DNA of 13,072 nt from Oscillospiraceae bacterium (GTDB taxonomy: Bacteria; Bacillota_A; Clostridia; Oscillospirales; Oscillospiraceae): NCBI GenBank assembly GCA_017537045.1, contig JAFYLN010000002.1:1-13072 (forward strand). Direction: 5' to 3'. This document shows positions 7,422-12,939 of the stretch, piece after piece. The notes under the pieces are model-generated. The model was not told the DNA's origin. It saw nothing but the letters and a program-made list of their open reading frames with translations, and searched no databases. How positions within the stretch are numbered: position 1 is the stretch's first letter; each line of letters opens with the position of its first letter. The position numbers were made by a program, and so were the translations under genes.

Positions 7422-8387
7422 TCAAGCTTCGGTCTTTTCGGCCTTCTGCTTTTTCTTTTCCCGTACATATTGTGCCTTGATTCTGGGATCAACGAAAGCA
7501 TACACAAGGTCTGTGACCAGCATCATAATGGAGAAAGTAAACGCGATATAAATAATACTGCCCTGAACAACGGGATAGTCGCGGCTGTTGATACCGTCGA
7601 TCATATAAAGTCCGATGCCGGGGATGGAGAAAACGGACTCAATGATGGTGGTACCACCCAGCATATGACCAAAGCGGGAACCGCAGATGGTAATGATGGG
7701 GATCAGTGCATTGGGCAGTGCATGTTTCCAGATAACATCCTTTTCCGGCAGACCCTTGGAGCGGGCAGTGACCACGTAGTCGGAGCGGATGACCTCCAGC
7801 ATGGAGGAGCGGGTCTGTCGGGCAATGCTGGCAAAGGAACCCAGTGAGTTTGCGATCACAGGCAGCACAAAGTACTTCCAGCCGCCGATTCCGTTGGAGG
7901 GCAGCCAGCCAAGCCGCAGCGCAAAGAGGATAACAAGCATCAGTGCCAGCCAGAAACCAGGCATGGAGTTGCCCAGCAGTGTCAGGAACATCCAGATGCG
8001 GTCAATGGGTTTGTTGGCGTTCATGGCGCAGGATATGCCGATGGGAACACCAATAACTACCGATGCGCCTACGCAAAGCAGCGCAAGGGTAACCGTTCTG
8101 GGGAAACGGGACAGCAGTTCGGGACCGACGGCAATGCCAAAAATATAGGATGTACCGAAATCCAGATGGAGCAGGTTCCACAGGTAGTTGCCAAGACGGA
8201 TAATAAAGAGGTCGTTCAGACCCAAACGTTCCCGAGCTTCTTCAATCTGGGCAGGTGTTGCAGAGTCACCCATCATGATCTGAACAGGATCGCCGGGAAC
8301 AAAGTCCATCAGGCAGAAAATCAAAATCGCCACGACCAGAAGAATCGGAATCATGGTCAACAGGCGTTTTCCGATGTATCGAATCAT
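7422..8387 (-). CDS. DppB/OppB-type ABC transporter permease
   Basis: A 321-residue permease. A first helix (about 9-29, IGKRLLTMIPILLVVAILIF) leads into the DFVPGDPV block (28-35) diagnostic of DppB/OppB proteins. An external domain (about 36-95) with ERLGLND follows, then five helices. The ATPase-coupling loop is at about 198-228 (TARSKGLPEKDVIWKHALPNA). The charged C-terminus ends in a Lys/Glu-rich tail. I chose ATG at 8385-8387, which has AGGAGG 6 bases upstream; a TTG 24 bases further out would place that site inside the gene. The gene lies 124 bp after the binding-protein gene, with a terminator-like hairpin between them. Confidence 0.92.
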   Translation of the reverse strand: MIRYIGKRLLTMIPILLVVAILIFCLMDFVPGDPVQIMMGDSATPAQIEEARERLGLNDLFIIRLGNYLWNLLHLDFGTSYIFGIAVGPELLSRFPRTVTLALLCVGASVVIGVPIGISCAMNANKPIDRIWMFLTLLGNSMPGFWLALMLVILFALRLGWLPSNGIGGWKYFVLPVIANSLGSFASIARQTRSSMLEVIRSDYVVTARSKGLPEKDVIWKHALPNALIPIITICGSRFGHMLGGTTIIESVFSIPGIGLYMIDGINSRDYPVVQGSIIYIAFTFSIMMLVTDLVYAFVDPRIKAQYVREKKKQKAEKTEA

Positions 8388-8425
8388 AATATTCCTCCTG
8401 TCCTTATACAAGGAAGATCTTTCTG

Positions 8426-8461
8426 AAAAACAGGGGCGCTATAATCCCTATAGCGCCCCTG
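8426..8461 (-). terminator. Attenuating intrinsic terminator after the solute-binding protein gene
   Basis: A perfect 13-bp stem (8431-8443 with 8449-8461, arm CAGGGGCGCTATA) has a 5-base loop and is followed on the minus strand by five T (8430-8426). It lies 50 bp after the binding-protein stop and 38 bp before the first permease start. In importer operons this arrangement usually allows partial read-through, so the binding protein is made in excess and its mRNA end is protected. Confidence 0.75.
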
Positions 8462-8511
8462 CCGCAAATTATGTGATTACATACTTATTGCAAACGGGTC
8501 AGATCCGGCGA

Positions 8512-10188
8512 TTATTCACTGACGGACTTGTAGTCATCAGCAAAGACGTATGCGTTGATTCTGGGGTTGAAGCAGGCGCTGGGAGTCATTTCCAGAATGC
8601 CGTCCTGTGCGACGGTGAACTTCATGGTGTAGATCAGACCCTTGGAGCATGCGATCTCAATCAGGTAGTTGTGGAATGCATCAACCGCAGCCTGGTCACC
8701 AGTGGTGGCAGCAGCCAGCTTCTCGTTCAGAACTTCATCATGGGTGAAGCAGACGGAGCCGTTCTGGTAGCCGGCGGGGTTGAACATTTCGTCCCAGATC
8801 TGAGCAGCGTGAGAACCGGTACCCTTGGAGTCGATGCAGATATCCCACTGGGAGGAGTCGTTCTTGTAGGTGTTGAACAGTGCCTGGTCAACGGCCATCA
8901 GCTCGACCTTGAAGCCGGCGGCTTCCAGTTCAGCGATCAGCAGGGAGTGGACACCGTCACCGGTGGAGGTACGGCTCAGCAGGCGCAGGGTGACTTCACC
9001 GGGCTTCTTGCCGGAAGCGGCATAGCACTCAGCAGCCTTTGCTGCATCATAGTTCCAGTAATCTTTGGTCCACTCTTCATTGAAGCCGGCATAAGCGTCG
9101 GAAACCATGGAGTAGCAGACCTTGGAGGTTGCTTCGGTATTGCCTGCGGCATACAGGTAGTCCTCGGAATTGACTGCGTACAGAACAGCCTTGCGGAGGT
9201 TAATATCGGCTGCCAGAGGAGAGGTGGACTTCTCGTCCATGTTCAGCAGCATAACATTAAACATATTGCCGCCGTTGATCAGAACGTTGTAGCCGCCCTT
9301 TGCGCCCTTGTCATAGAAACGCTGCAGTTCGGTTGCGGTAACCTGAGTCATGTCGATTTCGCCGTTTTCCAGAGCGATGGAACGCATGGCGGCTTCCTTG
9401 ATGGCGGTGTACTCGATGGTCTTGACGTTCTGCAAAGCAGCGCTGCAACCATCGTCGGCGCTCATCCAGTAGTTGTCAACAGCTTCGATGATCAGAGAGG
9501 AGCCGGGAACGTATTCCTTGATGTAGTATGCACCGGTGACAGCGGGGTTCATGGTCTTGTCTTCGTCGGAAGCAGCTTCGAACCAATCCTTGTCAACGAT
9601 GGACATACGGTAGTTGGACAGCAGGTTCTCAATGATGCCAACGCCGGACTTAGCCAGCTTGATGGTCAGCTCGTAATCATTGACCTTCTCCATGGACTCC
9701 ATGTCGGTACCGATCTGCGCGATCTGGCTGTGGGTGTACATCATTTCGTAGGAGAAGATGACGTCATCAGCGGTGATCTTGTTGCCCTGGTTGTCGACAA
9801 CATTCTCACGGAGCTTGATGGTGTAGGTCAGATCGTCGATCTTGGTATAGCTCTCTGCGACCCAGGGCTGCAGCTCTTCCAGAGATGCGCCGAAGTAGGG
9901 CTGGCAGAACAGAGTCGCGTACAGGTTGTTGACAAACCAGTCACGGGCACCGGAGGGACCGGCAAAGGGAGATACGTCAAAAGAGTTGTTGGTCAGTGCA
10001 ACGCGGATATTGTTGACCTGCTTGGCAGCGGCAGTACCTTCGATGGTGCCGCCCTCAGCCTGAATGATGGTTTCCTGAGGAACGTCGACCTTTGCTTCCT
10101 CTTTTGCGGGTTCTCCACTGCCGCCGCATGCGGAGAACAGGCCTAGGATCATAACCAAAGCCAACAGCATTGCTAAGAACTTTTTCAT
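8512..10188 (-). CDS. Family-5 extracellular solute-binding lipoprotein (Dpp/Opp/nickel type)
   Basis: A 558-residue secreted lipoprotein. The start is ATG at 10186-10188, with AGGAG 10 bases upstream. A longer reading exists from 10236 but would bury the signal peptide. The signal peptide is MKKFLAMLLALVMILGLFSAC, with the lipobox LFSAC and lipidated Cys21, followed by a Gly/Ser/Glu-rich linker. The mature protein has SBP_bac_5 features: LYATLFCQPYF and VAESYTKIDDLTYTIKLRENV in the early domain, DDVIFSYE, and a PAVTGAYYIKEYVPGSSL block. It would sit on the outer face of the membrane and pass peptides, metal chelates or other small solutes to the permeases. The specificity cannot be read from sequence. 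It is first in the operon and is followed by an attenuating terminator, as expected for a protein needed in excess. Confidence 0.92.
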   Translation of the reverse strand: MKKFLAMLLALVMILGLFSACGGSGEPAKEEAKVDVPQETIIQAEGGTIEGTAAAKQVNNIRVALTNNSFDVSPFAGPSGARDWFVNNLYATLFCQPYFGASLEELQPWVAESYTKIDDLTYTIKLRENVVDNQGNKITADDVIFSYEMMYTHSQIAQIGTDMESMEKVNDYELTIKLAKSGVGIIENLLSNYRMSIVDKDWFEAASDEDKTMNPAVTGAYYIKEYVPGSSLIIEAVDNYWMSADDGCSAALQNVKTIEYTAIKEAAMRSIALENGEIDMTQVTATELQRFYDKGAKGGYNVLINGGNMFNVMLLNMDEKSTSPLAADINLRKAVLYAVNSEDYLYAAGNTEATSKVCYSMVSDAYAGFNEEWTKDYWNYDAAKAAECYAASGKKPGEVTLRLLSRTSTGDGVHSLLIAELEAAGFKVELMAVDQALFNTYKNDSSQWDICIDSKGTGSHAAQIWDEMFNPAGYQNGSVCFTHDEVLNEKLAAATTGDQAAVDAFHNYLIEIACSKGLIYTMKFTVAQDGILEMTPSACFNPRINAYVFADDYKSVSE

Positions 10189-10331
10189 TTTTCCTTGCTC
10201 CTTTTGATATATATTTGCTTTAAGACAGTTTTTCAATCCCGAAATGCCTGTCGAATCGCCATCATCAGTATTCCGCTTTCGTCATATTGCCCAACTAAAA
10301 CGGATATTCAGCATCTTTTTTGAACAACTAT

Positions 10332-10360
10332 ATAATAGCAACAGGTATTTTCAAACGCAA
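10332..10360 (-). promoter_or_regulatory. Predicted promoter of the ABC/MBL operon
   Basis: On the minus strand TATTAT (10337-10332; 5 of 6 to consensus) is spaced 17 bp from TTGCGT (10360-10355; a weak -35, 3 of 6). It implies a leader of about 135 bases before the binding-protein ATG. A poor -35 next to an upstream dyad (10376-10402) fits a promoter that depends on an activator, but that is inference. Confidence 0.5.
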
Positions 10361-10375
10361 TTCCTTTTAAGGCAG

Positions 10376-10402
10376 CAAACTATTCCCAGCAGGAATAGTT
10401 TG
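10376..10402. promoter_or_regulatory. Perfect 11-bp-arm dyad upstream of the operon promoter (candidate operator 1)
   Basis: CAAACTATTCC (10376-10386) and GGAATAGTTTG (10392-10402) are exact inverted repeats around CAGCA. The dyad ends 15 bp upstream of the predicted -35 box. No T-tract makes it a terminator. The core CTATTCC-N5-GGAAT recurs at 10560-10576 with identical spacing, which supports a protein binding site. Confidence 0.55.
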
Positions 10403-10559
10403 AAATACATCGCCATTTTGCACAATATGCCCGTTTTTACATTGTATTACATGTCTGATTATGTTCGCATATATCCTAAAATAGAGGTCTGTTTTTTATG
10501 CTTTCTGCCGATTCTTTCGTTCAAATATTCTTAACAAACCACGCTTCATTCTGCATCGG

Positions 10560-10581
10560 CTATTCCGAAGCGGAATGATTT
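10560..10581. promoter_or_regulatory. Second CTATTCC-N5-GGAAT dyad (candidate operator 2)
   Basis: CTATTCC (10560-10566), a 5-base spacer GAAGC and GGAAT (10572-10576) followed by GATTT reproduce the core, spacing and T-rich right flank of the dyad at 10376-10402. The two centres are about 180 bp apart, a distance compatible with looping by one regulator. No regulator gene is in the window. Confidence 0.45.
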
Positions 10582-10681
10582 CTGCTACTACATGAGAATA
10601 CTGAGACCACAACAGCCAGAACTGCGCAAAAATGAAGTATACCACAGGAAATACATCCGGTGTACCTCGACCTGTTATTTT

Positions 10682-10704
10682 GTTTGTATGCGAAGCGTAC
10701 AAAC
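10682..10704. repeat. Isolated hairpin with GAA loop
   Basis: GTTTGTATGC (10682-10691) pairs with GCGTACAAAC (10695-10704), ten pairs including one G.T, around GAA. It is not followed by a T-tract on the plus strand. It may be a recombinase or replication-protein site or a structured RNA end; its function is unknown. Confidence 0.4.
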
Positions 10705-10756
10705 CATTACGGGGTTCATACTACGTACACTCTCCATTGTTTAAGTCGCAGACCAA

Positions 10757-10794
10757 CAGAAAAACCACCAGTTCTTTTTAGAAACTGGTGGTTT
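10757..10794 (-). terminator. Intrinsic terminator downstream of the relaxase locus
   Basis: AAACCACCAGTT (10762-10773) and AACTGGTGGTTT (10783-10794) form a perfect 12-bp stem with a 9-base loop. On the minus strand the stem runs into five T (10765-side arm end through 10761, TTTTTCTG). It lies about 135 bp after the last stop of the relaxase locus, so it would end that transcript before it reaches the operon promoter region. Some plus-strand activity is possible (TTT after the stem). Confidence 0.6.
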
Positions 10795-10928
10795 AAAAAT
10801 AGAGACAATTACCAACCTAAAAATTATTGCGAAAGATCAAGGCTACATGCTTAGTACAATCTGCGTATTACTGTACACCCATGAGTTAATTGTGTGCATA
10901 TAGTGCGCTTATCTCAAAAAAGCTATTT

Positions 10929-11075
10929 TTATCTCTGGTGTTCATGTGAAGATTGGTTCGGTTCTTTAGGCTGCATCTGTGTTTTCTTTTGCGCAGCTTG
11001 AATGATATCTTGCAACCGTTTCTTGGCGTTTTCATGTTCTCGCCGTGGTAAGCCCGCTATATATTCTTCGACCCG
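10929..11075 (-). pseudogene. Displaced C-terminal tail of the MobV-type relaxase (frame break)
   Basis: After the main relaxase frame stops at TAG (11057-11059), the -1 frame stays open for 48 codons with protein-like, charged helical sequence: VEEYIAGLPRREHENAKKR, then LQDIIQAAQKKTQ, ending at TAA (10929-10931). This frame has a TAA just upstream of the overlap and no start of its own, so it can only be read as a continuation of the main frame. The switch falls at a GGG run (11074-11072): one extra G would join MEYVNG directly to VEEYIAG. I conclude that a single-base deletion, a sequence error or a programmed -1 shift separates the tail from the body. Confidence 0.6.
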
Positions 11076-12253
11076 TTAACATACTCCATGTACTCTGTTT
11101 CAGGACACATTTGCAAATACTTGGTAACTTTCTCCCATGCGTTTGTTCTGTTATACACATCCTTAACCGTTGCGTTCAGATAATTAAGTTGCTTATCCAT
11201 TCTTTCAGTGAAGGTTGTAAATACTTCTCTCATCTGTCGCTCAAATTCCTTTTGACGTTCTTTTGCTCGTGCAGCCTGATAATCCGCTGTGGAGAGATTC
11301 CCTCTTGGATGCGAACCCTTGTACTCCCGCTTCCAACCGTAACAGCGTTCCATCTCGTTCTGAATCCATCTTTTTTGATCCTCGATCCATTCGATAACTC
11401 CCTGTCCATCGGGTTCCTGTTTGTATCGGACCGTGCCGTCTGCGTTGTGAATAACTTTACCGTATTTGTCCCGTTTCGGTATTCGTTCCCCGTTCTCATC
11501 TAGCGCATCTTTCCATGTGGATGGATAACCCATGCCCGTCATTGCTCTGCCCAGTGCAGCCTGCACTTCCGGTCCGCGTTTACAACCACGAGAGTACGGG
11601 ATGCAAGTCAAATGGATACCCGGTGTTGCTTCATCACAATGAACGTTTAAGTTTAGGATAATCAAGCCATTCTTGAAAGGCGGCTGCCAATTGGGAGTTT
11701 CTAGATCCTTTGTTATCACGAAGCACACATGCTCCGATTGCATTAGATGATCACAATAGTCTTTTAGCAGCATTTCCAATTTATAGGCATCCTGTGGTGC
11801 ATTGACATATCCCGTATTGTCCATATCGCCAATTCCAATGACGATTTCAATTGCTTTCGCCGTTTTGCGGATTTTCGCATTTTTAGTCTGCTGCTTTATC
11901 TTTCCGGCTTTATAACGCTCCTCCCGTATCTGTTGCAGATATGTCCCACTATATCTTCTGCAAGGCCGTTGCTTATCCTGAAATGCACGGAAGACAGGCT
12001 CATACAGTTTATCATAAATCTCTTTCGGCGTTGCATATCTCGGCACGGGTTTGGGATCAAAATCAAGCACTTCGGCAAACGATAGATAGTCATCTGCACT
12101 GCTTGCCATTTCTCTTACGATGGTATCCAATTCATGCAGATATTCTGTTCCGTTTGCTTGATCACGTGCCAGCAGCGTTCCTCGCAAATTTGCTTGTGTT
12201 GCTCGGAAATCCATGTCCTGCAGCCACTGTTGCTCCTTATATTCCTCTCTCAT
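11057..12253 (-). CDS. MobV/Pre-type relaxase, central and C-terminal part (metal-site half)
   Basis: A 398-residue product. The Mob_Pre core is at about 76-290: EIYDKLYEPVFRAF (78-91), then AIEIVIGIGDMDNTGY (134-149), and the metal motif VHCDEATPGIHLTCIPYSRG (204-223). SRGCKRGPEVQAALGRAMTGMGY and RGNLSTADYQAARAKERQ follow as in MobV proteins, then a helical tail. The usual motif is HxDExTPHxH; here the middle His is Gly212, while His205, Glu208 and His214 remain. The motif-I catalytic His/Arg block is absent from this frame and lies in the overlapping upstream gene. MobV relaxases nick oriT to start transfer of plasmids or mobilisable islands. The start ATG (12251-12253) overlaps the upstream gene by 17 bases and has only a weak ribosome site, so translational coupling or a frame break is likely. 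The 3' end is also frame-broken. Confidence 0.7.
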   Translation of the reverse strand: MREEYKEQQWLQDMDFRATQANLRGTLLARDQANGTEYLHELDTIVREMASSADDYLSFAEVLDFDPKPVPRYATPKEIYDKLYEPVFRAFQDKQRPCRRYSGTYLQQIREERYKAGKIKQQTKNAKIRKTAKAIEIVIGIGDMDNTGYVNAPQDAYKLEMLLKDYCDHLMQSEHVCFVITKDLETPNWQPPFKNGLIILNLNVHCDEATPGIHLTCIPYSRGCKRGPEVQAALGRAMTGMGYPSTWKDALDENGERIPKRDKYGKVIHNADGTVRYKQEPDGQGVIEWIEDQKRWIQNEMERCYGWKREYKGSHPRGNLSTADYQAARAKERQKEFERQMREVFTTFTERMDKQLNYLNATVKDVYNRTNAWEKVTKYLQMCPETEYMEYVNGSKNI

Positions 12254-12665
12254 CTTTGAGTTGCTGCATTTTCCGGTTCAGATAAAGCTCGTACGGGAGA
12301 ATCAGCGGCAGACAAAGCAGGAATACAAATAATCCCACAGGATCATTCGGGCAATGACATAGACGGTACGACAGTTGACGCAAATACCGTACATTTTCTT
12401 TGTATCGCTCGTATTCCTGCGCTCTTAGAATTGCACGGTCTTTCCAGTACAGATCTGCTAGCTCGCGATAGCGTTCCCAGAACGCTGCCAAACACTGCGG
12501 ATCTTCCAGATCTATATGCACCTCTTCCCCTGCTGCGACACAGTTGTAGTTCCTGCCTGTTCTCATGGGATCTAGGTTTTTCGGTGTGAAGATTCGATTG
12601 TTATGATCCAGCGAATACACAGTGTCATAGTGACCGCTAATGGTTTTATATTTCAGCTCCTCCAT
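12237..12665 (-). CDS. MobV-type relaxase N-terminal part with HNNR motif, plus membrane segment
   Basis: A 142-residue product. Residues 19-41 read LDHNNRIFTPKNLDPMRTGRNYN, split here as HNNR (21-24) and PKNLDPMRTGRNYN. This matches MobV motif I, whose His is the nucleophile in pMV158 MobM (His22). A charged helical stretch (55-100) and one hydrophobic segment (about 109-127, VGLFVFLLCLPLILPYELYL) follow, which is not normal for a MobV N-terminus. The frame stops 17 bases inside the next gene. In typical MobV proteins motif I and the metal motif are about 100 residues apart on one chain; here they are about 320 apart over two frames. The ATG at 12663-12665 has no clear upstream ribosome site. 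It could be a split enzyme, a pseudogene or a divergent two-gene form. Confidence 0.6.
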   Translation of the reverse strand: MEELKYKTISGHYDTVYSLDHNNRIFTPKNLDPMRTGRNYNCVAAGEEVHIDLEDPQCLAAFWERYRELADLYWKDRAILRAQEYERYKENVRYLRQLSYRLCHCPNDPVGLFVFLLCLPLILPYELYLNRKMQQLKDERGI

Positions 12666-12826
12666 TTTTCTATCAATTTTCTACCAATGGGCAAAAAAAT
12701 TGCAGGAGGCGCTCTAGCAAGCAAATAGCCAAAAGCGGAGGAAAAAGCGTTGCAATCATTGCATTTTTCGCTTCCACAGGGTTCCTTCAGATACCACTGG
12801 ATTCCCTTGGCTTCCATATGCTCTTC
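12666..12826. other. Element end between relaxase start and tRNA scar; possible oriT-like hairpin
   Basis: About 160 bp without a credible gene. It contains a 13-base dyad TGCAAT-C-ATTGCA (12751-12763) flanked by AGCG (12746-12749) and CGCT (12769-12772), giving an imperfect hairpin. MobV origins of transfer are inverted repeats just upstream of mob, so this is a candidate, but I see no recognisable nick sequence. An open minus-strand frame across 12653-12886 is an antisense reading of the tRNA scar. Confidence 0.35.
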
Positions 12827-12885
12827 TGGACTCAAAATCCACCGCTGGCGACAGCGTACCGGTTCGAGTCCGGTCACCGGCACCA
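12827..12885 (+). other. 3' fragment of tRNA-Leu(CAA): attachment-site scar (att)
   Basis: The sequence contains the anticodon arm TGGA-CTCAAAA-TCCA (anticodon CAA at 12833-12835), a long variable arm CGCTG-GCGA-CAGCG (class II tRNA, Leu), a T-arm CCGG-TTCGAGT-CCGG, the acceptor strand CACCGGC, discriminator A and encoded CCA (12883-12885). The matching 5' half, which should begin GCCGGTG with D-arm, is absent upstream, and the first anticodon-stem pair is broken. A tRNA cut at the anticodon arm is what tyrosine-recombinase integration into a tRNA 3' end leaves at the distal junction. The element then extends to the left, including the relaxase locus. Confidence 0.75.
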
Positions 12886-12928
12886 AACCAATAAAATCCG
12901 AACCTTGCGGTTCGGATTTTATTGGTTT
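12885..12928 (+). terminator. Bidirectional intrinsic terminator after the tRNA-Leu fragment
   Basis: A perfect 20-bp inverted repeat (12885-12904 with 12909-12928) encloses the loop TTGC. The arms end in T-rich or A-rich sequence, suiting termination on either strand. It starts at the last base of the CCA, so it is the original terminator of the tRNA-Leu gene left on the chromosomal side of the att scar. Confidence 0.75.
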
Positions 12929-12939
12929 CTGTTCGTTAG

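Larger units (their letters stand above)
10403..10928. other. Gene-free intergenic region between the operon promoter and the relaxase locus
   Basis: About 525 AT-richer bases with no convincing gene. Short open frames on both strands lack ribosome binding sites or recognisable protein sequence. It holds the second CTATTCC-N5-GGAAT dyad, the hairpin at 10682-10704 and the terminator at 10757-10794; the rest shows nothing I can identify. Confidence 0.5.

Noticed and set aside
8388..8411. Longer N-termini from TTG codons for the DppB-type permease, and likewise for the membrane protein (2304) and binding protein (10236)
   Set aside because: In the first two the upstream codon overlaps a good ribosome site that precedes an ATG; in the third the extension would bury the lipoprotein signal peptide.
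10244..10534. Plus-strand 96-codon open frame upstream of the binding-protein gene
   Set aside because: It runs across the predicted promoter and the perfect dyad, has no ribosome site, and its translation resembles no protein I know.
10496..10702. Minus-strand 68-codon open frame with a TTG start
   Set aside because: No ribosome site and it spans the second dyad and the GAA-loop hairpin. The KRGLLRIFERKNRQK end is suggestive but not enough.
12827..12885. A complete functional tRNA-Leu gene
   Set aside because: The 5' acceptor strand GCCGGTG and D-arm are absent upstream and one anticodon-stem pair is broken.
12653..12886. Minus-strand 77-codon open frame starting in the tRNA-Leu fragment
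   Set aside because: Its N-terminus is just the antisense of the tRNA T-arm and variable arm, a frequent false gene beside tRNAs; no ribosome site, and it overlaps the relaxase start.
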